Assembly (NCBI GenBank): GCA_017983695.1
Contig: JAGOAX010000004.1
Location: 212,538 to 276,537 of the forward strand
Length of the DNA: 64,000 bases
Direction: 5' to 3'
Source of the DNA: Ferruginibacter sp.
GTDB lineage: Bacteria; Bacteroidota; Bacteroidia; Chitinophagales; Chitinophagaceae
This document shows positions 17,388-26,703 of the stretch, one piece after another; positions within the stretch are counted from its first letter, which is position 1; every line of letters starts with the position of its first letter. A program made the translations under genes and the position numbers. The notes under the pieces were generated by a model that saw only the letters and a program-made list of their open reading frames with translations, was not told the DNA's origin and did not search any database.

Positions 17388-20216
17388 ATGAAAAAAAATA
17401 TTTCCCTTTTTTGTGCCGTATTATTTTTTGTAAATGTAAATGCACAAATAAAATGGCCTGCCATTACCCAACAAACAAAACCATGGACAAGGTGGTGGTG
17501 GGAAGGTAGTGCAGTAGACAAACAAAACCTGACATGGGCAATGCAGCAATACCAGCAGGTGGGATTAGGTGGTTTAGAAATTACTCCTATTTACGGCGTA
17601 AAAGGTACAGAAGATAAGTTCATTGATTTTTTATCGCCGAAGTGGGTAGAAATGTTGCAGCACAGTTTAACAGAAGGAAAACGTTTAGGATTAGGAATTG
17701 ATATGGCTACCGGTACCGGCTGGCCTTTTGGCGGGCCGTGGGTTGAAGATAAAGATGCGGCAAAATATGTGGCCTATAAAGCATATACATTGAATGGGGG
17801 CGAAATGCTTAAAGATACCATTCAGTACAGGCAGGAAAGTTTTGTACGCACCGCCAATGGCAAACCATTAAAAGTAGACCAGGTACTTAATCCCATTACT
17901 GCTAATAAAAATTTGCAGGCAATGGCAATTGACCAGGTCCGGTTTGATGTGATGCTGCCACTGCAATTAGTAATGGCTTACAATGAAACAGGAAGTAATG
18001 TTGATGTAACAAGTAATGTGAGCAATGGAAAATTAAACTGGACAGCTCCTGCAGGTAAATGGAAACTGGTTGCTTTATTTGAAGGTCTGCACGGCAAAAT
18101 GGTAGAAAGGGCAGCACCCGGTGGTGAAGGCAGAGCTATTGATCATTTTAACGGACAGGCATTAAAGAATTATTTATCAGCATTTGACAAAGCATTTGCA
18201 GGAAAAAATATTTCATCCCTTCGTAGTTTTTTTAACGACAGTTATGAAGTAGATGATGCAAGAGGACAAAGCAACTGGACACCGGAATTTTTTAATGAGT
18301 TTAAAAACAAGAGAGGCTATGATTTAAAAAATGAACTGCCCACTTTATTTGCCAACGATAACTCAGACCGTTATAAAAGAGTATTGTACGATTACAGGGA
18401 AACCATCTCTGATCTATTATTAGAAAAATTTACGCAGCCCTGGCATGAGTGGGCCAAAACAAAAGGAAAATTAATCCGTAATCAAAGTCATGGCTCGCCG
18501 GCGAATATTTTAGATCTGTATGCTACGATCGATATTCCGGAAACAGAAGGAACAAACCTGACGAGATTTAAATTTGCAACTTCTTCAGCACATGTTATGG
18601 GTAAGCCCCTGGCTTCATCCGAATCGGCTACCTGGTTGAACGATCATTTTCTTTCTACTTTAGGAGATGTGAAACTGATACTGGATAAATATTTTATTGG
18701 CGGTGTAAATCATGTTTTTTATCATGGCACAAATTACTCGCCGCAAAATGAACCATTCCCCGGATGGTTGTTTTATGCGGCTGTACATTTTACTCCGCAA
18801 AACCCTTTCTGGAAAGATTTCGGCACCTTGAATGCCTATGCCGCAAGATGCCAGAGTTTTTTACAAGCCGGTAAACCCAGCAATGATGTGTTGCTGTATT
18901 TTCCTTTTGCCGACAGGAACAATCAACCGGCAAGAGGCGGTATGCTGCATCATTACGATGGCATGGAAGGATTTGAAGGAACAGTATTTGATAAGGCTGC
19001 AGAAGAAATGCTGGAGATTGGTTATAGCTGGGATCTGATAAGCGATAAACAGATTCAGTTGTTACAATTTGTAAACGGAAAAATAAAAGCACCGGGTGGA
19101 GAATATCAAACCATTGTTTTAAGTGGTGTAAAATATTTGCCATTGCCTACACTGCAAAAATTAGTGGCCTTGGTAAACCAGGGAGCATCTGTTATTTTCC
19201 AGGATGGTGTTCCTAAAATGGTTCCGGGTTTAAGGGATATCGAAAACAAACAAAAGCAGTTTGATGCGTTGCTGGCACAACTGCAATTTAAAACAACCAG
19301 TGCCGAAGGCATCAATAATGCAGCAAGCGGAAAAGGTTTATTCTGGGAAGGAAAAGAAATAAGATACTTACTGGCAAATGCTGATGTGAGAAGTGAAGAA
19401 TATTTAACTGATAAAAAATTACAATTCATCCGCAGAAAAATAAATGACGGTGAATATTATTTTATTACCAACGATGGTAAAGAAATATTTAACGACTGGG
19501 TATTATTAAACACACCCTTACAACATGCAGTATTGTTTGACCCGATGCAACAGCGAAGCGGTGTAGCTAAAACAAGACAAGGTGATAATAATACATTGGA
19601 TATATTTCTGAAACTGGCTCCCGGCGAATCCTGCATTGTACAAACCGGTACAACCAAATTTACAGGTACGAAATTTCCTTATACAGAAACAACAGGCGAA
19701 GCAATAGCAATTGAAGGCAACTGGAATTTGAAGTTTTTATCAGGCGGCCCTACATTACCAAAAGCAAGTACTGTAAATCAATTGCAATCATGGACAGCTT
19801 TGAATACAGATGGTGTAAAAGAATTTTCCGGCACTGCGGAGTATAGTATCAGTTTTAAAAAACCTGCTGTTGCAGCAAAATCATGGCTGTTGGATTTAGG
19901 TGCTGTAAAAGAATCAGCCACCATAATTTTAAACGGAAAGAAAATTGCAACGCTGATCGGGCCTTCTTATGCAGTAACAATTCCTGCTGCACAACTAAAG
20001 CCGGTTAACCAGTTACAGGTAATTGTAACCAATGGTATGGCCAACCGCATAATTGACCTGGATAAAAAAGGGGTACAATGGAAAAAATTCTATAACATCA
20101 ATATGTCAGCAAGGTTGGCGGAGAACCGGGGAGCAGATGGTTTGTTTACTACCATTAAATGGTCGCCCAAACCTTCAGGCTTGCTGGGGCCGGTAACTTT
20201 AACAGGTATTAAATAG
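17388..20216 (+). CDS. GH106 alpha-L-rhamnosidase
   Basis: 942 residues from the ATG at 17388, which starts a signal peptide (FCAVLFFVNVNAQ); an earlier in-frame ATG at 17316 would place polar residues before it. GH106 enzymes remove alpha-L-rhamnose from pectin and related glycans. The family-typical opening PWTRWWWEGSAV is followed by GLGGLEI, DMATGTGWPFGGPWV, a long TIM-barrel region with SESATWLNDH and NHVFYHGTNYSP, and a C-terminal jelly-roll (SWLLDLGAVKESATIILNG). Length matches the family (~900-1100). It heads a run of seven genes with gaps of 3-74 bases. Confidence 0.92.
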   Translation: MKKNISLFCAVLFFVNVNAQIKWPAITQQTKPWTRWWWEGSAVDKQNLTWAMQQYQQVGLGGLEITPIYGVKGTEDKFIDFLSPKWVEMLQHSLTEGKRLGLGIDMATGTGWPFGGPWVEDKDAAKYVAYKAYTLNGGEMLKDTIQYRQESFVRTANGKPLKVDQVLNPITANKNLQAMAIDQVRFDVMLPLQLVMAYNETGSNVDVTSNVSNGKLNWTAPAGKWKLVALFEGLHGKMVERAAPGGEGRAIDHFNGQALKNYLSAFDKAFAGKNISSLRSFFNDSYEVDDARGQSNWTPEFFNEFKNKRGYDLKNELPTLFANDNSDRYKRVLYDYRETISDLLLEKFTQPWHEWAKTKGKLIRNQSHGSPANILDLYATIDIPETEGTNLTRFKFATSSAHVMGKPLASSESATWLNDHFLSTLGDVKLILDKYFIGGVNHVFYHGTNYSPQNEPFPGWLFYAAVHFTPQNPFWKDFGTLNAYAARCQSFLQAGKPSNDVLLYFPFADRNNQPARGGMLHHYDGMEGFEGTVFDKAAEEMLEIGYSWDLISDKQIQLLQFVNGKIKAPGGEYQTIVLSGVKYLPLPTLQKLVALVNQGASVIFQDGVPKMVPGLRDIENKQKQFDALLAQLQFKTTSAEGINNAASGKGLFWEGKEIRYLLANADVRSEEYLTDKKLQFIRRKINDGEYYFITNDGKEIFNDWVLLNTPLQHAVLFDPMQQRSGVAKTRQGDNNTLDIFLKLAPGESCIVQTGTTKFTGTKFPYTETTGEAIAIEGNWNLKFLSGGPTLPKASTVNQLQSWTALNTDGVKEFSGTAEYSISFKKPAVAAKSWLLDLGAVKESATIILNGKKIATLIGPSYAVTIPAAQLKPVNQLQVIVTNGMANRIIDLDKKGVQWKKFYNINMSARLAENRGADGLFTTIKWSPKPSGLLGPVTLTGIK

Positions 20217-20250
20217 TATTTTTATAAAGAATAATATTCTCCAATAAAAT

Positions 20251-22770
20251 ATGAAGAAAATAATTTTCTATTCCCGTTCATTAACAGCAGGTCTTGTGTT
20301 TAAAAACTGGATAGTGTTTTTGTTGTTGTTTGTTTTTTGCTCACAAGTTGTTGCACAATCAAAAAAAGACCTGTCGCTTTGGTATAATAAACCGGCAGCC
20401 GTTTGGACGGAAGCATTGCCAGTTGGCAACGGTACTTTTGGCGGGATGGTTTTTGGCGGCATTGCACAAGAACTTATTCAGTTAAACGAAGTTACATTAT
20501 GGAGTGGCGGCCCTTTGCAAAAAAATGTAAACCCATCATCGCCGCAATATTTACAACCTTTACGTGACGCTTTGTTTAAAGGCGATTATGAAAAAGCCAA
20601 TTCGTTGGCACATAAAATGCAGGGACTGTATTCCGAAAGTTTTATGCCTTTGGGTGACCTGGTAATTAAACATTCTTTTAAGGATAGTGTGAGTGCTGCT
20701 TATTACCGAGACCTTAATATCCAGGATGCCATTGCAACTACAAAATTTACTGTTGATGGTGTAAATTATAAAAGGGAAGTGTTTGTATCGGCACCTGATA
20801 AAGTAATGATCATAAAAATTACTGCAGATAAAGCCAACGTACTCAACATAGATGTTGCTGCTAAAAGCCAATTGCGTTATACAATGGCAACTGATAATGA
20901 TGTTTTGGTTTTAAAAGGTAAAGCACCATCATATGTTGAACCAAGTTATTATAAACCTAAAAGAGAATTGATAAGATATGATGATACCGCCGGTTGCCGA
21001 GGAATGCGGTTTGAATTATTAACAAAAGCCGTAAGCAGGGATGGAAAAATTATTACTGATACCAACGGTATTCACATCAGCAATGCGTCGGAAATTATTT
21101 TGTATGTAACTGCCGCCACCAGCTTTAATGGTTATGATAAATGTCCTGATAAGGAAGGAAAAGATGAACATCGTTTAGCAAAGAGTTATCTTTCCAAAGC
21201 ATTGCTGAAGAAATACCCAATGCTGTTACAGGAGCATCTTACCGATTTTCATAAATATTTTAACCGGGTATCACTAACATTAAACAACGAAAATAAAACT
21301 GCATTACCCACCGACGAACGTTTGGCCATTTACAGAAATGGGAGTGCAGATGCAGGCCTTGAAGCTTTGTATTTTCAGTATGGCCGTTATCTTTTAATAT
21401 CCTCTTCACGTACAGCTAATGCCCCGGCAAACCTGCAGGGCATCTGGAATAAAAGCATACGGCCGCCATGGAGCAGTAATTACACCACCAACATTAATGT
21501 GCAAATGAATTACTGGCCGGTAGAAAGTACCAATCTTTCAGAATTGCATCAGCCTTTATTTGATCTGTTGAAATCACTTGCTGTTACAGGTAAACAAACT
21601 GCAAAAGAGTTTTATAATATTAAACATGGCTGGGTGGTTAATCACAACTCAGATATTTGGGCATTAAGTAACCCGGTAGGTGATATTGGGCAAGGTGATC
21701 CCAAATGGGCCAACTGGGCAATGGGCGCTAACTGGTTGAGCAGGCATGTATGGGAGCATTATTTGTTTACCGGAGATAAAAATTTTTTACAACAAACTGC
21801 TTATCCATTAATGAAAGGCGCCGCCGAGTTTACATTGGACTGGTTGGTGCTGGATAGCAGCGGGTACTGGGTTACAGTGCCATCTACTTCGCCTGAAAAT
21901 GATTTTTATGATGGAACTAAAAAAGCGGATATGTCTGTAGCAAGTACTATGGACATGGGTATTATAAGAGACCTGTTCAACAATATTATTGCAGCAGGCA
22001 AAGTCTTAAATATTGATAAAGCTTTCAGCGATACATTAAAAAACCGTTTGAATAAATTGTATCCATTTCAAATTGGCAGCAAAGGAAATTTGCAGGAATG
22101 GTATAAAGATTTTGAAGATGTTGATCCACATCATCGTCACACTTCGCATTTATATGCATTGCATCCTGCAAAAGAAATATCGCCATTTACTACACCTGAA
22201 TTGGCAAATGCTGCAAAAAAAACTTTAGAGATGAGAGGAGATGATGGCACCGGCTGGAGCCTGGCATGGAAAGTAAATATGTGGGCAAGATTATTAGATG
22301 GCAATCATGCGTATACTTTATTCAGAAACCTGCTGCGGTTGACTAAAGAAAACAGTACACAATATGGCGGCGGTGGCGGAGCCTATCCTAATTTGTTTGA
22401 TGCACATCCACCTTTCCAGATAGATGGAAATTTTGCAGGTACTGCAGGTGTTGCAGAAATGTTACTGCAAAGCCATCTTACAGCAATACATTTATTGCCG
22501 GCATTGCCCGATGCATGGAAAGACGGCTATGTAAAAGGACTTGTTGCAAGAGGAAATTTTGAAGTGGAAATGTGGTGGAAGGATGGGAAGATGAACAAAG
22601 CTGCGATAATTTCCAAAGCAGGCAAGTACTGCACAATCCGCACAAAAGAAAAGGTATCTATCAACAACACAAAGTTTACGCAAACTATCGAAATGCTGAA
22701 TGGACAGCAATATTACATCACCGGGTTTTCCACCAGTGCTGGAAAGAAATTTGAGATGAGTATTAATTGA
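20251..22770 (+). CDS. GH95 alpha-L-fucosidase / alpha-L-galactosidase
   Basis: An 839-residue exported enzyme with a long signal region (cleavage near SQVVAQ, residue ~36). GH95 is an inverting family acting on alpha-L-fucose or alpha-L-galactose. Visible hallmarks are [22 protein letters not shown], the [16 protein letters not shown] strand bearing the catalytic asparagines, PSTSPEN with the acid Glu near residue 549, and [10 protein letters not shown] plus GTGWSLAWK in the (alpha/alpha)6 barrel. Length is typical. L-galactose or L-fucose side chains occur in rhamnogalacturonan II and some xyloglucans; which is used here is unknown. 34 bases downstream of GH106. Confidence 0.92.
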   Translation: MKKIIFYSRSLTAGLVFKNWIVFLLLFVFCSQVVAQSKKDLSLWYNKPAAVWTEALPVGNGTFGGMVFGGIAQELIQLNEVTLWSGGPLQKNVNPSSPQYLQPLRDALFKGDYEKANSLAHKMQGLYSESFMPLGDLVIKHSFKDSVSAAYYRDLNIQDAIATTKFTVDGVNYKREVFVSAPDKVMIIKITADKANVLNIDVAAKSQLRYTMATDNDVLVLKGKAPSYVEPSYYKPKRELIRYDDTAGCRGMRFELLTKAVSRDGKIITDTNGIHISNASEIILYVTAATSFNGYDKCPDKEGKDEHRLAKSYLSKALLKKYPMLLQEHLTDFHKYFNRVSLTLNNENKTALPTDERLAIYRNGSADAGLEALYFQYGRYLLISSSRTANAPANLQGIWNKSIRPPWSSNYTTNINVQMNYWPVESTNLSELHQPLFDLLKSLAVTGKQTAKEFYNIKHGWVVNHNSDIWALSNPVGDIGQGDPKWANWAMGANWLSRHVWEHYLFTGDKNFLQQTAYPLMKGAAEFTLDWLVLDSSGYWVTVPSTSPENDFYDGTKKADMSVASTMDMGIIRDLFNNIIAAGKVLNIDKAFSDTLKNRLNKLYPFQIGSKGNLQEWYKDFEDVDPHHRHTSHLYALHPAKEISPFTTPELANAAKKTLEMRGDDGTGWSLAWKVNMWARLLDGNHAYTLFRNLLRLTKENSTQYGGGGGAYPNLFDAHPPFQIDGNFAGTAGVAEMLLQSHLTAIHLLPALPDAWKDGYVKGLVARGNFEVEMWWKDGKMNKAAIISKAGKYCTIRTKEKVSINNTKFTQTIEMLNGQQYYITGFSTSAGKKFEMSIN

Positions 22771-22830
22771 AATTAAAGCGGCAAAAAATATTCTCTTTAC
22801 CTGTTGCTATAAATTATACTCACCAAACTA

Positions 22831-23823
22831 ATGAATAAGCTTTTTTTACTTTTTATTTTTTATTTTTTTGCTGCAGCTGTAAATGCACAAAAAACAACTG
22901 CAGCAAAACCGGTATTCGATGATCCTGTTTATCATGGAGCTGCCGACCCTGTTATTATTTATTACAAGCAAAAAAAGAAATGGTGGATGTTGTATACCAA
23001 CCGCAGGGCATCTATACAGGATTCAACAGTACAATGGGTGCATGGCACAAGAATAGGTATTGCAGAAAGTAAAGACGGTATAAAGTGGAAATATGTTGAT
23101 ACCTGTAATATTAATTATCGTCCTGATGCAGGATACACTCATTGGGCACCGGATGTAATTGAGCATAACGGTACTTTTCATATGTACCTCACTTATGTTC
23201 CTGGAACTTTTAAAGACTGGAATCATCCGAGAGTTATTGTTCATTTAACAAGTAAGAATTTAAAAGACTGGAATTATCAATCCACATTAAAACTGGTGAA
23301 CGAAAAAGTGATTGATGCTGCTGTTTATAAAGTAAACGATACACTCTGGCGGATGTGGTATAATAATGAAAGAGACGGTAAAAGTATTTACTATGCCGAT
23401 AGCAAAGATCTGTACAACTGGACAGATAAGGGGAAAGCCATTGCTGCAAGAGGCGAAGGACCAAAAACATTTTACTGGCAAGGCAAATATTTTATGATCA
23501 TCGATGCATGGAAAGGAATGGAAGTGTTTTCGTCAGTCGATTTATTGACATGGAAAAAGCAAGCCAACAGAATTTTAGAAAATCCTGGTAAAGAGAAAGA
23601 TGACCAGGCTATTGGTGGGCATTGCGATGTGTTGGTAAACAACGGAAGGGCATTTGTGTATTACTTCACACATCCCGGCAGAAGCAAAGCAAATCCCGCT
23701 GCAAAGGGAAGTTTTGATGATAAACGCAGTGTAATTCAGTTGGCAGAGTTGGAATATAAAAATGATGCAGTAAATTGCGACAGGGATAAACCTGTAAAGA
23801 CCAGGTTGAAAAAACCTGAATAG
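22831..23823 (+). CDS. GH43-like five-bladed propeller glycosidase
   Basis: A 330-residue exported protein (signal peptide to AVNAQ). It has the layout of clan GH-F-like five-bladed propellers: DP in HGAADPVIIYY near the N-terminus as the base position, HWAPDVIEHNGTFHMYLTY in blade two, VIDAAVY as the third-blade Asp, and GEGPKTFYWQGKYFMI with Glu in the acid position. GH43 members are mostly arabinosidases or xylosidases, but related unclassified propellers exist, so the sugar is open. Its stop is three bases before the next start, so translation is probably coupled. Confidence 0.75.
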   Translation: MNKLFLLFIFYFFAAAVNAQKTTAAKPVFDDPVYHGAADPVIIYYKQKKKWWMLYTNRRASIQDSTVQWVHGTRIGIAESKDGIKWKYVDTCNINYRPDAGYTHWAPDVIEHNGTFHMYLTYVPGTFKDWNHPRVIVHLTSKNLKDWNYQSTLKLVNEKVIDAAVYKVNDTLWRMWYNNERDGKSIYYADSKDLYNWTDKGKAIAARGEGPKTFYWQGKYFMIIDAWKGMEVFSSVDLLTWKKQANRILENPGKEKDDQAIGGHCDVLVNNGRAFVYYFTHPGRSKANPAAKGSFDDKRSVIQLAELEYKNDAVNCDRDKPVKTRLKKPE

Positions 23824-23826
23824 TTT

Positions 23827-24813
23827 ATGAATTATACCGCTGCAGAAATCCGCTACACTCAAATGCAATACCGCCGCTGCGGAAAAAGTGGTATCCAGCT
23901 TCCTGCAATATCACTGGGCTTATGGCAAAATTTTGGCGAGGTGGATGATATGAATGTATTTCGTAAAACGCTGCATACTGCATTTGATAATGGCATTACA
24001 CATTTTGATTTAGCAAACAATTATGGTCCACCACCCGGCAGTGCCGAAATAAATTTCGGAAAAATAGTAAAGCAGGATTTTCAATCTTACAGGGATGAGA
24101 TGATCATCAGCAGTAAAGCTGGTTATTTAATGTGGCCCGGGCCTTATGGCGAGTGGGGCAGTAAGAAAAATTTAGTGGCCAGCATGGACCAGAGTTTAAA
24201 AAGAATGCAACTGGATTATGTAGATATTTTTTATTCTCATCGCCCCGACCCCGATACACCGCTGGAAGAAACTATGGCTACATTAGATTTATTTGTACGC
24301 CAGGGTAAAGCATTATACATTGGCATTTCAAATTACCCTGCTGATAAAGCAGCACAGGCATTTGAAATATTAAAACAATTGGGTACGCCCTGTTTAATAC
24401 ACCAGCCAAAGTATTCTATGTTTGAGCGTTGGGTAGAAGGCGGGTTACTGGATACTGTAGAACAATATGGCGTAGGTTGTATTCCTTTTTCTCCATTGGC
24501 ACAAGGCCTGCTCACCAATAAATATATTAATGGCATCCCCGAAGGCTCTAGAGCAACAAAAGGCGTGTTTTTAAAAGCAGAACAGATAACCGAAGCAGTG
24601 CTGAATAAAATAAAGGCGTTAAATAAAATTGCTGCTGAACGTAATCAGACATTAGCACAAATGGCGCTGGCATGGCTGCTGAAAGATAAAAGAGTGACTT
24701 CTGTTTTGGTAGGTGCCAGTTCATCTGCACAATTATTAGATTCTATATCCTGTTTAAAAAATATTAATTTTTCAATAGAAGAACTAGGAGCTATAGAAAC
24801 AATTTTAAAATAA
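23827..24813 (+). CDS. Aldo/keto reductase (YghZ/AKR14-like)
   Basis: A 328-residue cytoplasmic protein with no signal peptide. The aldo/keto reductase tetrad is complete: Asp61 (THFDLANNYG), Tyr66, Lys97 (SSKAGY) and His138 (YSHRPD). The late GASSSAQL motif binds NADP. The extended PPPGSAE and KAGYLMWPGPYG segments resemble L-glyceraldehyde-3-phosphate reductases of the YghZ type. In this operon it is likely to reduce an aldehyde or keto sugar released from the glycan; that role is inferred. Three bases separate it from the upstream propeller gene. Confidence 0.9.
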   Translation: MNYTAAEIRYTQMQYRRCGKSGIQLPAISLGLWQNFGEVDDMNVFRKTLHTAFDNGITHFDLANNYGPPPGSAEINFGKIVKQDFQSYRDEMIISSKAGYLMWPGPYGEWGSKKNLVASMDQSLKRMQLDYVDIFYSHRPDPDTPLEETMATLDLFVRQGKALYIGISNYPADKAAQAFEILKQLGTPCLIHQPKYSMFERWVEGGLLDTVEQYGVGCIPFSPLAQGLLTNKYINGIPEGSRATKGVFLKAEQITEAVLNKIKALNKIAAERNQTLAQMALAWLLKDKRVTSVLVGASSSAQLLDSISCLKNINFSIEELGAIETILK

Positions 24814-24850
24814 CTTACCTGTTTTAAAAACTTAAAAATAAAATTGCTGT

Positions 24851-25597
24851 ATGAAAAAAATATTTGCTTTTATCTTTTTAATGATAATATTAAGTGTGTA
24901 CGTTGGTGCACAAACAAAAGAGATTGACCCTGCTGCTACAGAAATTTGGAACCCCGTACCAAAAGTAATAACAGCGGGCAAGTCTGCCGCCGATGCTCCG
25001 TCGGACGCAATAGTTTTATATAGCAGCAAAAAAGATACCGCCAACTGGACAGGGATGAGTAGTAAACTTTTTGGCTGGCAGGCTGAAGAAACTTTATTTA
25101 CAGTTGCACCGTCAACAGGTAATATACATACTAAAAAAAGTTTTGGCGATTGCCAATTGCATTTAGAATGGAAAGAACCTATTGTAGTAAAAAGCGAAGG
25201 GCAGGGCCGCGGCAACAGTGGTATTTTTTTTATGGGCCGTTACGAATTGCAGGTTTTAGATTCTTATAATAACACAACCTATTCAAACGGGCAAACGGGA
25301 AGCATTTATAAACAGCATATTCCGTTGGTTAATGTTTGCAGGGCACCAGGTGAGTGGCAAACTTATGATGTGATCTTTACTGCTCCAAGGTTTGGTAACG
25401 ATAGTATGCTTAAATCTCCTGCACGGATCACTGTTTTTCAAAACGGTGTTTTAGTACAGAATAATACAGAGATATGGGGGCCGACAACATACCGGGGCAT
25501 ACCTAAATATGTAAAGCATGGTGATAAGGAGCCGCTGGAATTACAGGATCATGGAGATTTGGTGAGCTACCGTAATATCTGGATAAGGGAATTATAA
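24851..25597 (+). CDS. DUF1080 (3-keto-disaccharide hydrolase-type) secreted protein
   Basis: A 248-residue exported protein (signal peptide to VGAQ, ~residue 21). It is a concanavalin-like jelly-roll of the DUF1080 family, with the typical LHLEWKEP, GRGNSGIFFMGRYELQVLDSY and GEWQTYDVIFTAPRF motifs and the closing LQDHGDLVSYRNIWIREL. Members are annotated as 3-keto-glycoside hydrolases, acting on glycosides oxidised at C3; others may only bind glycans. It lies between the aldo/keto reductase and the YiaK-type dehydrogenase, with gaps of 37 and 18 bases, consistent with a redox-linked step in degradation. Confidence 0.85.
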   Translation: MKKIFAFIFLMIILSVYVGAQTKEIDPAATEIWNPVPKVITAGKSAADAPSDAIVLYSSKKDTANWTGMSSKLFGWQAEETLFTVAPSTGNIHTKKSFGDCQLHLEWKEPIVVKSEGQGRGNSGIFFMGRYELQVLDSYNNTTYSNGQTGSIYKQHIPLVNVCRAPGEWQTYDVIFTAPRFGNDSMLKSPARITVFQNGVLVQNNTEIWGPTTYRGIPKYVKHGDKEPLELQDHGDLVSYRNIWIREL

Positions 25598-25615
25598 TAC
25601 CAGCTACAAAATTAT

Positions 25616-26629
25616 ATGCCATTCGATACTGTCTTACATATCTCTAAAGAAAAAATGCAGCAAACCTTTTGCGACATATTGTTGCGTTATGGTTTTACTG
25701 CAGACAAGGCAACAGCATGTGCAGCAATATTTACAGCAAATTCGATTGATGGCATTTATACCCACGGTGTAAACAGGTTTGCAAAATTTATACAGTATAT
25801 TAAAGCCGGCAATATTGATGTAACAGCAGTGCCGGTATTGCAAAATAGTTTTGGTGGCATGGAGCAGTGGAATGGAAATTTTGGCCCCGGCCCTTTAAAT
25901 GCTATCCATGCAACAGACAGGGCAATGCAGCTGGCAACAGTAAATGGGATTGGTTGTGTTGCGCTGGCAAACACCAATCACTGGCATCGTGGTGGTACTT
26001 ATGGCTGGCGTGCTGCAAAAAAAGGATTTGCATTTATCTGCTGGACCAATACTATTGCCAATATGCCTGCATGGGGAGCAAAGGATGCAAGGCTTGGTAA
26101 TAATCCATTGGTGTTTGCTTTGCCTTATGGCGATGAAGCGATAGTATTGGATATGGCCATGTCTCAATACTCTTTTGGTGCAATGGAACTGGCAGTAATG
26201 AATGATACCAAACTGGCTGTTTCCGGAGGCTACGATACAAACGGGATACTCACCAATAACCCTGCTGATATAATAAACTCCCGCAGGCCATTGCCCATTG
26301 GCTATTGGAAAGGTGCCGGTTTATCTTTATTGCTCGACCTGCTGGCGTCAATACTTTCCGGCGGTTTAAGTACACAGCAAACTACTGCAAAGGGGATCGA
26401 ATTCTGTTCGCAGGTATTTATTGCCATTGATATTTCAAAATTAAGCAATGCTTCTGCTGTTGGTAATATCATCCAAAATATAATTGACGATTATAAACTA
26501 TCGGAACCGACAACGGAAGCATCTGCAATAACTTATCCCGGAGAACGCATCCTTACCACCAGGAAAACAAATACTGAAAACGGGATACCCGTATTTAGCA
26601 AAGTATGGGAAGAGATCATTTTGTTGTAA
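25616..26629 (+). CDS. yiaK: 3-dehydro-L-gulonate 2-dehydrogenase / 2,3-diketo-L-gulonate reductase (Ldh_2 family)
   Basis: A 337-residue cytoplasmic protein of the malate/L-lactate dehydrogenase-like (Ldh_2) family. Motifs seen: IYTHGVNRF, GGMEQWNGNFGPGPLNA, ANTNHWHRGGTYGW with the likely catalytic His, NMPAWGAKDARLGNNPL, and LDMAMSQYSFG. The sequence closely follows Bacteroidota proteins annotated as 3-dehydro-L-gulonate 2-dehydrogenase, which interconvert 2,3-diketo-L-gulonate and 3-keto-L-gulonate with NAD(P)H. Its place among secreted uronate-releasing enzymes suggests use of an oxidised sugar acid from the glycan. The exact substrate is inferred from the family. Confidence 0.85.
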   Translation: MPFDTVLHISKEKMQQTFCDILLRYGFTADKATACAAIFTANSIDGIYTHGVNRFAKFIQYIKAGNIDVTAVPVLQNSFGGMEQWNGNFGPGPLNAIHATDRAMQLATVNGIGCVALANTNHWHRGGTYGWRAAKKGFAFICWTNTIANMPAWGAKDARLGNNPLVFALPYGDEAIVLDMAMSQYSFGAMELAVMNDTKLAVSGGYDTNGILTNNPADIINSRRPLPIGYWKGAGLSLLLDLLASILSGGLSTQQTTAKGIEFCSQVFIAIDISKLSNASAVGNIIQNIIDDYKLSEPTTEASAITYPGERILTTRKTNTENGIPVFSKVWEEIILL

Positions 26630-26703
26630 TATCTTTTACATGATGCAGCAGGACAGCTTACGATTGATGTACCATTAACTTACAAGTTCAAAAGAACGAT
26701 TGT

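Noticed and set aside
24851..25597. Lectin or beta-glucanase (GH16) identity for the jelly-roll protein
   Set aside because: The motifs follow DUF1080; the GH16 catalytic ExDxE is not seen.
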